In this document: in pieces, positions 54,527-63,946 of the stretch
How the letters are laid out: each line of letters opens with the position of its first letter
Position numbering within the stretch: the stretch's first letter is position 1
Origin: Candidatus Sodalis pierantonius str. SOPE
GTDB taxonomy: Bacteria; Pseudomonadota; Gammaproteobacteria; Enterobacterales; Enterobacteriaceae
NCBI RefSeq assembly: GCF_000517405.1
Contig: NZ_CP006568.1
Location: forward strand, 4,278,001 to 4,342,000
Direction: 5' to 3'
DNA length: 64,000 nucleotides
Translations under genes and position numbers: made by a program
Notes under the pieces: generated by a model
The model's input: only the letters and a program-made list of their open reading frames with translations
The model's database searches: none
Told to the model about the DNA's origin: nothing

Positions 54527-55219
54527 CCTTTATTTTCGGCCAGCCACATACCTAGCAACTCTTTCTGGCCTTCGATGTTGATGCCCAGCGCCAGGAACAC
54601 AGATTTGTTAATGATGCGGCTGTCCTGCCGGACTTTTAGAACGATACAGTCAAGATAAACAATGGGATAGACTGCATCCAGAGGCCGGTTTTGCCATTCA
54701 ACAACCTGCTCCATGACCGCATCGGTGACCTTTGAGACCAGCGCCGGCGAGACATCGGCGTCATACAGCTCTTTGAACGCGGCGGCGATCTCCGCGGGTG
54801 GTCATCCCTTTGGCGTACAACGATAAAATCTGGTTATCCATCCCGGTAATCCGGGTCTGGTTCTTCTTCACCAGCTGCGGTTCAAAGGAACCGTCACGAT
54901 CGCGCGGAGTACGCAGCGCCAGCGGGCCATCGCCAGTGGTAACGGTTTTTGTGGAATAGCCGTTGCGGGCGTTGGTCCCCGGTTTAGGCTGATTTTTATC
55001 GTAGCCGAGGTGATGGGTCATTTCGGCATTGAGAGCTGCTTCGACGCTGATTTTTTTCAGCAGCCGATCGAAGTGACTGAGATCTTCAGGGGTTTTGAGA
55101 TTTTTGGCCAGTTCGTTAGCCAGAGCCTGCAACTGTTTTTCGTCCATAAATTAACCTGTTTTTGATGTTGGATTGAACATATCAAAATCAGGCAAATACA
55201 CAAATTTCTAAACAGGCTC

Positions 55220-55707
55220 GTCGCAGGGTTGACGATAGGTACGGTGGGGCCACAGAAGTCGATGAAGAGCTTTTCGCCAGCCTTGTGCTCCATGCGCATG
55301 GAACGCCACTGCTTCTTTTTCCAGTCACGGAACAGTGCACAAAACTGTGAGTAACCGAGGGCATCACCGCCCACGGCGGACTGATATTCCATCCAGAGCA
55401 GCTGCTTGGTCATGCCCTTGCGGCTTAACTCGGTATCGATATCAAGCCAGCTGGGTAATGTATTGATAACTTTTCCGGATTTGCCGGGATAGAGCAGGCG
55501 GTCGAGGTCGACGGGGGACAGTTCCGCCGGCAATGGCCAGACCAGGTTAGCTACCGTGAATCGGCCGAGGATATCGTGCACGGTAGTACAGCCTATGCCG
55601 AGCGCTGCTGCGATAGTGCGATTCGAGCGACGCTGCTCGAATTTCATACGTAAAACATTAATATAAATGCACATTTCCGTTCTCGCTTTCTTCTTTTTAC
55701 GTGCCAT
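55220..55707 (-). pseudogene. IS21 transposase IstA, N-terminal fragment
   Basis: About 162 residues: MARKKKKARTEMCIYINVLR, an HTH region (RSNRTIAAALGIGCTTVHDI), SQFCALFRDWKKKQWRSMRM and the start of the DDE core, EKLFIDFCGPTVPIV with the first Asp. The rest was removed at the IS256 junction; the frame runs on into IS256 end sequence (SLFRNLCICLI), which is not part of the protein. Confidence 0.88.
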
Positions 55708-55870
55708 GCCCCCGGAAGCTAAAAGTCTCCAGAGTATGGCGGAACAGAAGATGAGTGATCGGACAGAATCGGAATCGCTGATCGGGCGACCGGAATCAGT
55801 GATCGGATGAAATCAGAATTAGTGATCGGGTGAAATCGGAATCAGTGATCGGATGTGACCGGAACCAGCA
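55220..55870 (-). mobile_element. IS21-family element remnant, istA side
   Basis: Terminal sequence at 55740-55870 shows four spaced copies of a GTGATCGGRTGAAAT-like repeat (at about 55750, 55795, 55818 and 55843), the multiple terminal repeats typical of IS21 elements; the outer end is TGCTGGTTCCGGTCAC read on the minus strand. istA is cut at 55220 by IS256 copy B, and istB is absent. Confidence 0.8.
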
Positions 55871-55973
55871 CCACCCAATGCTTTAATCATGGCACAAGAT
55901 CCCGGAAATTTCCTGTCGCCGGGTTAAGGAGGATTTTTCTTCCGTCCGCCGCCTAACCGAAGGGCCGGCAGCC

Positions 55974-56005
55974 ATAAAAAAGCGGGAGCGCTAAGCGCTC
56001 CCGCT
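55974..56005 (-). terminator. Rho-independent terminator after amtB
   Basis: On the minus strand AGCGGGAGCGCT-TAGC... forms a strong stem (GCGGGAGCGC pairing with GCGCTCCCGC) followed by TTTTTTAT, about 48 bp after the amtB stop. Confidence 0.92.
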
Positions 56006-56053
56006 GGATTGGCACCCGGTCTGTCGGTAGAACGGAACGGTTAATGCCCTCGA

Positions 56054-57283
56054 TTAGGGGTTGTAGGCATTTTCGCCGTGACTGTTGACGTCCAAACCTT
56101 CGCGCTCTTGCTCTTCGGATACGCGCAGGCCCACCATCATATCGGCGATTTTGAAGCCGATAAACGCCACCACGCCAGACCAGATCAGTCACACGATTAC
56201 GCTCATGAGCTGCACCCACACCTGGTGGCCCATGGTGACACCTTCAGCATAACCGGTGCCGCCCAGCGACGCGGAGGAGAATACCCCGGTCAGGAGACAG
56301 CCGACGATACCGCAGACGCCGTGTACGCCAAAGACATCGCACACGTCATCCACTTTCAGCCATTTCTTCAAGGTAACCACGCCCCACAGACCGGCGACAC
56401 CACCCACCAGGCCGATGACCAGTGCACCGCCAACGCCGACGGTACCGGCAGCCGGTGTAATGGCGACCAGGCCGGCGATACAGCCTGAACACGCACCCAA
56501 CAACGACGGTTTACCGCGCAGCATCCACTCGACAAACACCCAGGAAAGGATGGCGCTGGCGGAGCCGGCGTTGAAGCCGAACCAGCCGACGTACAGGATA
56601 GCGGTGCCGGTAAATACCATCGGCAAGTTATGGGGTTTGAACGCTTCTTTTCCAAAACCGGCGCGTTTGCCCAACAAGTAAGCCCCCACCAGCCCGGCGC
56701 TGGCGGCGTTAATATGCACCACGGTACCGCCGGCGAAGTCCAAAGCGCCCAAAGAAGCCAGGTAACCACCCGCCCATACCATATGCGCCATGGGCAGATA
56801 GGAGAAAGTCAGCCACACCAGCACGAAAATCAGCACCGCCGAGAAGCGGATACGCTCCGCCAGCGCGCTGACGATCAGGCCAACGGTAATGTAGGCGAAT
56901 GAGCACTGGAACGCGACATGAATCAGCTGATAGAAACTGCCGGTCAGTGCGGTCACGCCGATGCTTTTAAGCATGATCATGCTGAAATCGCCGAAGAAGG
57001 CATTACCGGTACCGAACGTCAGCGAGTAGCCGTAAATCATCCATAGCACACAGACCAGCGCAAAAGTGACCGCAACCTGCGTCAGCATTGACAGCATGTT
57101 TTTCCCGCGCAGCAGACCGCCGTAAAACAGCGCTATCCCCGGAAGCGTCATGAACAGCACCAGCGCGGTGCTTATCATCATAAAGGCATTGTCGGCCTTG
57201 TCGACTGCGGGTGCCGCAGCCATGGCCCAGGACGGCAAGAGGGCCGCAGCGCCTAAAACGGTGAGTGAGACAAGTTTCTTCAT
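56054..57283 (-). pseudogene. amtB: Ammonium transporter AmtB with a premature TGA
   Basis: Trimeric ammonium channel of the inner membrane. Signal-like N-terminus MKKLVSLTVLGAAALLPSWA, then 11 membrane helices with FYQLIHVAFQCSFAYITVGL and DFAGGTVVHINAASAGLVGA (pore His region). After MSVIV an in-frame TGA (56189-56191) interrupts the last helix; reading on gives LIWSGVVAFIGFKIADMMVG and the normal C-terminal tail VNSHGENAYN to TAA at 56054. The truncated product would have 364 residues and lack the last helix and the GlnK-binding tail. Confidence 0.9.
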
Positions 57284-57319
57284 TTTTTATTCATCCCTAT
57301 CTACAAATAGCGCATGTCG

Positions 57320-57663
57320 TTAAAGTGCAGCTTCGTCGGTTTCGCCGGTACGAATGCGAATAACCCGCTGAAGTTCAGCAACAAAAATCTTGCCGTCGCC
57401 GATTTTGCCGGTATAGGCCAGGCCGCCTTGCTGATGACATCAATCACTTCATCAAGCTGATCGTCAGCGATAGCGATATCAATTTTCACTTTTGGCAGGA
57501 AATTTACGCTGTACTCGGCACCGCGATAAAGCTCGGCATGGCCTTTCTGACGCCCAAATCCCTTGACTTCAGTGACCGTCAGCCCCTGAATTCCCACAGA
57601 GGAGAGCGCTTCACGCACATCTTCCAATTTAAATGGCTTAATCACCACGGTTACCAGCTTCAT
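57320..57663 (-). pseudogene. glnK: PII signalling protein GlnK, frameshifted
   Basis: PII protein that blocks AmtB when nitrogen is plentiful. Residues 1-83 are normal: MKLVTVVIKPFKLEDVREAL, T-loop KGHAELYRGAEYSVNFLPKV with the uridylylated Tyr, and DDQLDEVIDVISKAA. One base is lost or gained near 57425, and YTGKIGDGKIFV to RTGETDEAAL lies in the next frame, ending at 57320. The unshifted frame makes a 120-residue protein with an unrelated tail and no GKIGDGKI ATP-binding segment. Confidence 0.88.
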
Positions 57664-57714
57664 ATGTACCCCTCGAAAATTAAGTCCCGACTCGCGACCA
57701 CTACGCCCAATTAA

Positions 57715-57730
57715 AGCAAAGCATGTGCCA
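57715..57730 (-). promoter_or_regulatory. Sigma54 promoter of glnK-amtB
   Basis: On the minus strand TGGCAC-ATGCT-TTGCT matches the -24/-12 consensus TGGCAC-N5-TTGCW exactly, 51 bp upstream of the glnK start. Confidence 0.93.
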
Positions 57731-57836
57731 CAAATGTTTTGACATAAAAATTTACCGTTAGCAGGCTATTCCTATGGCAGCTGCCTGTCGCGGGTTAGGG
57801 GGAGGGATCAAAAAAGAAAGGTCATACAAACAGAAA

Positions 57837-57853
57837 TGCACCAAACAGGTGCC
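57837..57853 (-). promoter_or_regulatory. NtrC-binding enhancer site upstream of glnK
   Basis: TGCACCAAACAGGTGCC fits the NtrC dyad (TGCACC, 4-5 bp, GGTGCA). It is about 110 bp upstream of the sigma54 promoter; a weaker half-site pair GATGCT...GGTGCG follows at about 57854-57876. Together with the promoter it shows classic nitrogen-starvation control. Confidence 0.85.
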
Positions 57854-58055
57854 TGATGCTAAAAAACGGTGCGTCTGTCACAAATTTGGAACACAAATGC
57901 CCATTCATAGTGCGTACCGCGGCGAATGGGCATCCGATTGGCGCTAACGATGACGAAATGGCGAGGGGAAATCGTGGCGCCTGATGGAGGAAGGCAAATG
58001 TTATTGCCGCACGGCGGCGAAAGGGTAAAGGTATCGCTAAGCCGGCGGCACGGCC

Positions 58056-59831
58056 TTAACCGGGCAATGCCTGGGGCGCGTCGGCGCGCAGCGCCTGTCC
58101 CGCCTGCTGTAGCTGATACATTTGATAATAGCGGCCTCGCGCCTGCAGCAGGGCAGCATGGGTGCCCCGCTCCACCGCCTCGCCCCGATGCAGCACCAGG
58201 ATTTGATCCGCCTCGACCACCGTCGACAGCCGATGGGCTATGACCACCAGCGTCGTATGGCGCCGCATCGCCACCAGCGCGCGGGCAATCGTCTGTTCAG
58301 TACCGGAATCGATATTGGCGGTGGCCTCATCGAGAATCAATACCGCCGGCGTGGACACCAGCACCCGCGCCAGAGCCAGCAATTGCTTTTGCCCGACCGA
58401 CAAGGTGTTGCCCTGTTCACCCAGTTCGGCGAACACTCCCCCCGGTAGCGAGCGTACCAGCGCCGCCAGTTGCACCTGCTCTAGCGCGCGCCAGACCTGT
58501 TGCTCGCTTATCTCCCGTCCGAGGGTGACGTTGCCATAGACCGTGTCAGCCATGACGACCGGATCTTGCTGCACCATCGCCACCCCCTGGCGCAAGACGC
58601 GATGGCTAAGCGTCTCTATGGGCCGGCCGTCCAGCAACAGCGTCCCCGCGCTTACCGGATAGTAGCCCATCATCAGGCTGGCCAGGGTACTCTTGCCGCT
58701 GCCGGTATGCCCCACCAGGGCGATAAAACTTTTCGCCGGCGCCGTTAGCGAAATGTCGCGCAACACCGGCGATCCCCGGCGATAGGCAAAGTGCAGGTTG
58801 CGCAATTCGATGGCGCCACCGCTCAGGGGAACATCATCCGTGCCGTACCGTTGCGCGGAACCGTCCATCAGTTCAAAGATACGTTCCCCCGCGACCGCCG
58901 CCTGCTGCATGATGGACTGCTGGGATGTCAGCTCAATCAGCGGCTCGTTGAGCCGGCCGAGGTAATTGATGAAGGCGTAAAGCACCCCCACGCCTATCGC
59001 CCCGCGCGGACTTAGCCCAAACAGCAGCAGCATGCCGCACAATATCAGCGCAAACAGCAGGCTGAGCAGCGGGCGCAGCAGATAGCCCTCCAGCCGTAGC
59101 GTCGCCATACGGGTTTGGAAGTGGGCGTGGCTTGCCCGCTGTAGCTTGTCGCCGAAACGCCGCTGCTGGCGGAATTGCTGAATTACCCCCATCCCGTTGA
59201 TGGCTTCATTGAAGCCATCATTGATATCGGCGACATAGGCCCGCATCCGCCGCACGATTGGCGTGCTGTAATGCTGATACAGCCACATCACCACAATGAC
59301 CACCGGAAACAGCACCAGCGAGATACTCGCCAGCCGCCAGTCCAGCAAAAACATCGCCACCAGCATGGCGCTGATTAACGCCACGCTGCGCAGCACGGAG
59401 GCCACCACCGTGACGTACAGATCTTTCACCACTTCGGTATCGTTGGTCACCCTGGAAATGAGCTGCCCTACCGGCTGAGTATCGAATACGCCTAACGGCT
59501 GGCGCAGCGCGGCATCCATGACTTCCGTTCTCAACTGCTGCACGACGCTTAACGCAGTGCGGTTGAATAACAGCGCCTGGTAATAGCGCAGCGCCGCCGA
59601 CAGCACCTGTAGCGCGAGGAAAACCGCCACCAGACCGGCCTCCGTCCAGGGCGGCAGGACTTTCTCGGGCAGAATATGGTCGATGAAATAGCTAATCACT
59701 ATCGGTCCGGCGACTTCCGCCGCTGCCGCTAGCCATAACATCAAAGCCGCCAACGTCAACGGCCTGCGGTAGGACCGGCCATAGGCGAGTAGCCGTTTGA
59801 GGGTGGGCCAAAGGCTAGTCCAGTTGCGCAT
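58056..59831 (-). CDS. mdlB: ABC exporter half-transporter MdlB
   Basis: 591 residues: six membrane helices (1-320) then an ATPase domain with Walker A VGHTGSGKSTLASL, signature LSVGQKQLLALARV and Walker B VLILDEATANID. Pairs with MdlA as a heterodimeric multidrug-resistance-like exporter. Its start overlaps the mdlA end by 17 bases. Intact. Confidence 0.95.
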   Translation of the reverse strand: MRNWTSLWPTLKRLLAYGRSYRRPLTLAALMLWLAAAAEVAGPIVISYFIDHILPEKVLPPWTEAGLVAVFLALQVLSAALRYYQALLFNRTALSVVQQLRTEVMDAALRQPLGVFDTQPVGQLISRVTNDTEVVKDLYVTVVASVLRSVALISAMLVAMFLLDWRLASISLVLFPVVIVVMWLYQHYSTPIVRRMRAYVADINDGFNEAINGMGVIQQFRQQRRFGDKLQRASHAHFQTRMATLRLEGYLLRPLLSLLFALILCGMLLLFGLSPRGAIGVGVLYAFINYLGRLNEPLIELTSQQSIMQQAAVAGERIFELMDGSAQRYGTDDVPLSGGAIELRNLHFAYRRGSPVLRDISLTAPAKSFIALVGHTGSGKSTLASLMMGYYPVSAGTLLLDGRPIETLSHRVLRQGVAMVQQDPVVMADTVYGNVTLGREISEQQVWRALEQVQLAALVRSLPGGVFAELGEQGNTLSVGQKQLLALARVLVSTPAVLILDEATANIDSGTEQTIARALVAMRRHTTLVVIAHRLSTVVEADQILVLHRGEAVERGTHAALLQARGRYYQMYQLQQAGQALRADAPQALPG

Positions 59832-61587
59832 CGCCCGTCTCCTTGGGTTCCTGTTCGAGGGCGGCTTCCAACTGCTGGTAGCGGTACATATCCCGGTACC
59901 AGCCCGGCTGGTGCAGCAGCGCGGCGTGATCGCCGCGCTGGCCGATGCGGCCCTGTTTGAGCACCAGGATCTCGCTCGCGCCCTGCAGCGCCGACAGCCG
60001 GTGCGCGGTAATGATCACCGTTCGGTGGGCACCCCAGCGGCGCAGATTATGCAATATGCTATGTTCGGTACGCCCGTCAACCGCCGATAACGCGTCATCC
60101 AGGACGAGAATTTCCGCCTCCAGCAAGAGCGCTCGGGCAATCGCCAGACGCTGTTTCTGCCCGCCGGACAGCATAACGCCGCGTTCCCCGACCTCTGTCT
60201 GGTACCCCTTAGCAAGACGCAGTATGTCGTCATGTATGCAGGCCAACCGTGCCGCCTCTTCAATCTGCTCCGCCGTGGCGTCCGGTCGGCCAAGGGCGAT
60301 ATTGCTGGCCACGCTGTCGGAAAACAAAAAAGGCGTCTGGCTCACCACCGCCAGCCGACTGCGCCATTGATCGAGCGCCAGCGCGGTCAAAGGCAGATCG
60401 TGAAAGCGTATCTCCCCTTCGCTGACGTCAAACTGCCGCAGGATTAGCGCCAGTAGCGTGCTTTTGCCGGCGCCGGTAGGGCCGCACACGCCCAGCATCT
60501 GCCCGGGAGCCAGCGTCAGATGAATATCCTGTAACACACGCTCTTTAGCGTGGGGGTAACGAAATGCATTAATCGCCACGCTCAACGTTCCCCGCTCCGC
60601 GGGAAGAGATAACGCGCCATCCTCGACTTCTGGCCCCTCTTCCAACGTCTGGCGGATGCGACTGTAGGCCGCGCTGCCGCGCTCGACAATATTGAACATC
60701 CAGGCAAGGGCGAGCATGGGCCAGATCATCAGCCCGAGATACATGATAAAGCTGGTCAGTTGACCGAGCGTCATGGCGCCACGCAGCACCAGCCAGCTGC
60801 CGCCGCCGACCGCCAGCAAATTTGATAGCCCTACCGCCAAGTAAATAGTCGGGTCGAAGCGGGCATCCACCCGGGCCACGCGCATGTTTTTATCACCGGC
60901 CTCCGCGGCGGCGACGGCGAAACGCGCCGACTGATGCTGTTCCAGACCGAACGCCTTGATCATCCGGATGCTGGTCAGATTTTCCTGCGCCTGGTTGTTG
61001 AGCGAGGAGAACGCCGCCTGCGCCACGCGAAAGCGCTGATGCAGGCGCTGGCCGTCCCGCTTGATGAGTACCGCCATTATCGGCATCGGCAACAGCGCGA
61101 ACAGCGTCAGTTGCCAGCTGATTTGCAAACTCATCACCAACAATACCGAGCAACCCATCACCAGTGAATCCACCAGCGTCAGCACCCCTTCGCCGGCGGC
61201 GAAAACCACGCGGTCCACATCATTGGTGGCGCGCGCCATCAAATCGCCGGTACGATGGCGCAGATAAAAGCCCGGCAATTGCCGGCTGAGCAACTGGTAA
61301 AGCCGGTCGCGCAGTTCTACCGCCAGCCGGTATGCGGCGCCAAATAATAATACTCGCCAGACATAGCGCAGCCCATAGACCAGCACCGCGGTGAAGACCA
61401 TCACCCCTAGCCACAGCGCGAGACACCGCCCGCTGGCGTTGCCGGCCACCACGCTATCGATAATCATCCCCACCAGCCGCGGCGGCACTAATTGCAATAG
61501 CGCGATAATGATCAATAATGTCACAGCACCCAGGTATTGCCGCCACTCGCGGCGAAAAAACCATCCTAATTGTGCAAATAATCTCAC
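59815..61587 (-). CDS. mdlA: ABC exporter half-transporter MdlA
   Basis: 590 residues: membrane domain (from LGWFFRREWRQYLGAVTLLI) and ATPase with Walker A CGPTGAGKSTLLAL, signature LSGGQKQRLAIARA and Walker B ILVLDDALSAVDG (Asp in place of the catalytic Glu, as typical for one half of heterodimeric exporters). Translationally coupled to mdlB. Intact. Confidence 0.95.
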   Translation of the reverse strand: MRLFAQLGWFFRREWRQYLGAVTLLIIIALLQLVPPRLVGMIIDSVVAGNASGRCLALWLGVMVFTAVLVYGLRYVWRVLLFGAAYRLAVELRDRLYQLLSRQLPGFYLRHRTGDLMARATNDVDRVVFAAGEGVLTLVDSLVMGCSVLLVMSLQISWQLTLFALLPMPIMAVLIKRDGQRLHQRFRVAQAAFSSLNNQAQENLTSIRMIKAFGLEQHQSARFAVAAAEAGDKNMRVARVDARFDPTIYLAVGLSNLLAVGGGSWLVLRGAMTLGQLTSFIMYLGLMIWPMLALAWMFNIVERGSAAYSRIRQTLEEGPEVEDGALSLPAERGTLSVAINAFRYPHAKERVLQDIHLTLAPGQMLGVCGPTGAGKSTLLALILRQFDVSEGEIRFHDLPLTALALDQWRSRLAVVSQTPFLFSDSVASNIALGRPDATAEQIEEAARLACIHDDILRLAKGYQTEVGERGVMLSGGQKQRLAIARALLLEAEILVLDDALSAVDGRTEHSILHNLRRWGAHRTVIITAHRLSALQGASEILVLKQGRIGQRGDHAALLHQPGWYRDMYRYQQLEAALEQEPKETGDAQLD

Positions 61588-61630
61588 GAGGCGTTATTCC
61601 AAAAATAAAAAGGGCCGGACAGCCGCGCCG

Positions 61631-61656
61631 AGCGCCAAGCGCCAAGCGCCAAGCGC
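61631..61656. repeat. Short tandem repeat AGCGCCA (3.7 units)
   Basis: Perfect heptamer repeats at 61631, 61638 and 61645, followed by a partial unit AGCGCT. It sits 45-70 bp upstream of the mdlA start, so unit-number change could alter promoter or leader spacing. Confidence 0.75.
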
Positions 61657-61777
61657 TATTGTGGCCGCATTATACCGTGATTAAGAAATTTATGCTGGTT
61701 TCAACCCTGGCGGAGACCGAAAGCCATGGGGGGCGCGGCGCTGTTATCGCCCCCACCGCAGGGATTAGTGATTTAGT

Positions 61778-61944
61778 GGTCGAAAGGTTAAATGGCTAAA
61801 TGGCTGAAGGGTCAATTGCTCAAACGGCTAACGGGCCGATAAGGCAACTTGTCGAATGGTTGAATGGTCTTATGCCGATTGCGTGATTGTCCAACTGGTC
61901 GAATGGACGATTGGTTGAATGGTTAATTGACCGTATGGCGATTA
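61778..61944. repeat. Octanucleotide minisatellite, about 21 degenerate units (GGTYGAAT)
   Basis: Cutting the sequence every 8 bases from 61778 gives GGTCGAAA, GGTTAAAT, GGCTAAAT, GGCTGAAG, GGTCAATT and so on, including GGTTGAAT at 61858 and 61913 and GGTCGAAT at 61897. One 7-base unit near 61874 is the only slip. It lies between the divergent mdlA and the PLP-enzyme gene and does not encode a recognisable protein. Confidence 0.8.
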
Positions 61945-62124
61945 AGCCGGCGTGGTAGTTTATAAATAGGATTCATGCCGCGATCATCAGATAATATATT
62001 CTCTTTTTATGGCAATAAAAGAGAAATTATTCCTCCAAATTATGATAATAATGCAATAAATAGCAAACCCTTTTTCCGCTATTGTGGTTAGGCTATGTTT
62101 AAATTACCAATAAGGACATGAGTC

Positions 62125-63153
62125 ATGTCGTCATGGGCAGCACGGGCGGTAAACGAGATAGCGAGCGACTTCCAGCGCTCGGCGGATACCCATTTAATCC
62201 GGCTTACGTTGCCGGCCTTTCCCAATATTATCTTCTACCTAAAAGATGAGAGCACCCACCCTTCCGGCAGCCTAAAGCATCGGCTCGCCCGATCGTTGTT
62301 TCTCTACGGGCTTTGTAACGGCTGGATCCGTCAGGGCATGCCTATTATTGAAGCATTATCCGGCAGCACCGCCGTGTCCGAGGCCTATTTCGCCCGCCTG
62401 CTGGGCCTGCCTTTTATCGCCGTGGTAGCCGGATGTACCGCGCGGCGAAAAATCGAGCATCACGGCGGCCGCTGTCATTTCGTCAGCCACGGCGGATTGA
62501 TTTACGATGAGGCGAAACGGCTGGCGCGTGAGCAAAACGGCCATTATATGGATCAGTTTACCTACGCCGAACGGGCTACCGACTGGCGCGGAAATAATAA
62601 TATTGCCGAAAGCATCTGGCGCCAGCTGTCACGCGAGCCGTTTCCACAGCCGTCCTGGATGGTGATGAGTGCCGGCACCGGCGGCACCTCCGCGACGCTT
62701 GCACGTTATATCCGCTATCAGGGCCACCCGACTCGCTTGATGGTCGTCGCCCCGGAAAATTCCGTGTTCCATGCATTTTTTCGCCAGCGCGATCCCGAAC
62801 TGACCCATAATCGGCCCAGCCGTATTGAAGGTATTGGCCGGCCCCGGGTCGAGCCGTCGTTTATCCCTGATGTGATCGATGAAATGATGACCGTGCCCTA
62901 CGGGGCCAGCATCGCCACGCTAGGGTGGCTGGAACCGCTGCTCGGCCGCCGCGTGGGTGGCTCTACCGGCACCAACATGTGGGGCGCGCTGCAATTGGCC
63001 AAACGTATGCGCGCCGCCGGCGAAGCGGGGGCCATCGTCACGTTATTATGCGACGGCGGCGAACGCTATAGCGACACTTACTACCAGCCGACATGGGTAA
63101 AGGAACATATCGGCGATATTCGTCCGTGGCAGATTGAGCTGGAAAACCTGTAA
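62125..63153 (+). CDS. PLP-dependent cysteine synthase-family enzyme
   Basis: Fold-type II PLP enzyme of 342 residues. The PLP Lys lies in THPSGSLKHRLARSLF. The phosphate and substrate loops SGSTAVSEAYFARLLGLPF (in place of SGNTG), MSAGTGGTSATLARYIRYQG and GGSTGTNMWGALQLAKRM, and the C-terminal LLCDGGERYSDTYY, follow the cysteine synthase/cystathionine beta-synthase pattern. The altered SGST loop suggests a substrate other than O-acetylserine; a cysteine desulfhydrase role is possible. Start at 62125 after AAGGACATGAGTC. Intact; the substrate cannot be told from the sequence. Confidence 0.85.
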   Translation: MSSWAARAVNEIASDFQRSADTHLIRLTLPAFPNIIFYLKDESTHPSGSLKHRLARSLFLYGLCNGWIRQGMPIIEALSGSTAVSEAYFARLLGLPFIAVVAGCTARRKIEHHGGRCHFVSHGGLIYDEAKRLAREQNGHYMDQFTYAERATDWRGNNNIAESIWRQLSREPFPQPSWMVMSAGTGGTSATLARYIRYQGHPTRLMVVAPENSVFHAFFRQRDPELTHNRPSRIEGIGRPRVEPSFIPDVIDEMMTVPYGASIATLGWLEPLLGRRVGGSTGTNMWGALQLAKRMRAAGEAGAIVTLLCDGGERYSDTYYQPTWVKEHIGDIRPWQIELENL

Positions 63154-63250
63154 CGGCAAACAACCGCCGCAATTTTCGCCGCCCGCTACTGTTCATCCGC
63201 AGGCAGAGACAGTACCCTATACCCTTTGCCATGAATAGTGAACGTAACAG

Positions 63251-63946
63251 ATGAAACGAGCGGTGGTGGTGTTTAGCAGCGGGCAGGATTCAACCACCTG
63301 CCTTATCTAGGCCTTAAATCAGTACGACGAAGTCCATTGCGTTACCTTCGATTATGGTCAGTGCCATCGGGCGGAAATTACCGTCGCCCGCGAGCTTGCG
63401 ATGCAGTTGGGCGCGCGGGCGCACAAGGTGATCGACGCCGGCCTGCTTAATGCGCTGGCGGTCAGCAGCCTCACCCGCGACAACATTCCGGTACCGGGCT
63501 ACGAGGACACGCCCGATGGTCTGCCCAGCACCTTTGTGCCCGGCCGCAACATCCTGTTTTTGACGCTGGCCGCCATCTACGCCTATCAGGTCGAGGCGGA
63601 CGCGGTCATCACCGGCGTGTGCGAGACGGATTTCTCCGGTTATTCCGATTGCCGCGACGACTTTATCAAAGCGCTGAACCACGCGGTCAATCTTGGTATG
63701 GCGCGCGAATTACAATTCGTCACGCCGCTAATGTGGCTGGACAAAGCTGAAACTTGGGCGCTGGCGGATTATTACCATCAACTTGAAAGGGTGCGGCATG
63801 ATACGCTGACCTGCTACAACGGCATCAAAGGCGATGGCTGTGGACAATGCGCAGCCTGCCATTTACGCGCGCGCGGGCCGGCGGCGTATCGCGCGCAGCC
63901 GCAGGCGGTGATAGCTTCGCTGAAAGCTAAAACCGGCCTGCGCTGA
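63251..63946 (+). pseudogene. queC: 7-cyano-7-deazaguanine synthase QueC with an early TAG
   Basis: Makes preQ0 for queuosine tRNA modification. The frame starts MKRAVVVFSSGQDSTTCLI and meets TAG at codon 20 (63308-63310), where relatives have Gln. The same frame then reads ALNQYDEVHCVTFDYGQ through FVPGRNILFLTLAAIYAYQ, TGVCETDFSGYSDCRDDF and the zinc Cys cluster GDGCGQCAACHLR to the normal end KAKTGLR. The ATP loop reads SSGQDS instead of SGGQDS, a second likely damaging change. A CAG to TAG transition explains the stop. Confidence 0.92.

Larger units (their letters stand above)
52616..55147 (-). pseudogene. IS256 transposase of copy B, split and frameshifted
   Basis: The N-terminal part starts at 55147 (MDEKQLQALANELAKNLKTP) and loses frame near 54793 (extra C, reading ARGDRRRVQR instead of TREIAAAFKE). 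The middle continues to WLAENKG at about 54530, is cut by copy C, and resumes at 53212 to the normal stop at 52616. Dead by two lesions. Confidence 0.92.
52582..55219 (-). mobile_element. IS256-family element, copy B, split by copy C
   Basis: Left end GACCCTGTACACGATTCTGT at 52582, right end GAGCCTGTTTAGAAATTTGT (minus strand) at 55219. Without copy C and one target repeat it is 1316 bp, one longer than copy A, explained by an extra C in the transposase near 54793. Outer flanks are ATTTGCCA and GTCGCAGG, not a duplication: one side is ybaY, the other an IS21 remnant, so the element marks a rearrangement. Confidence 0.9.

Noticed and set aside
55740..55860. Repeated AGTGATCGG blocks considered as CRISPR or a regulatory array
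   Set aside because: They sit at the end of a truncated IS21-family istA and match the multiple terminal repeats of that family.
61700..62124. Remnants of ybaO/decR or cof expected near mdlA by synteny
   Set aside because: No recognisable sequence of either gene; the area is occupied by the octanucleotide array and AT-rich promoter-like DNA.
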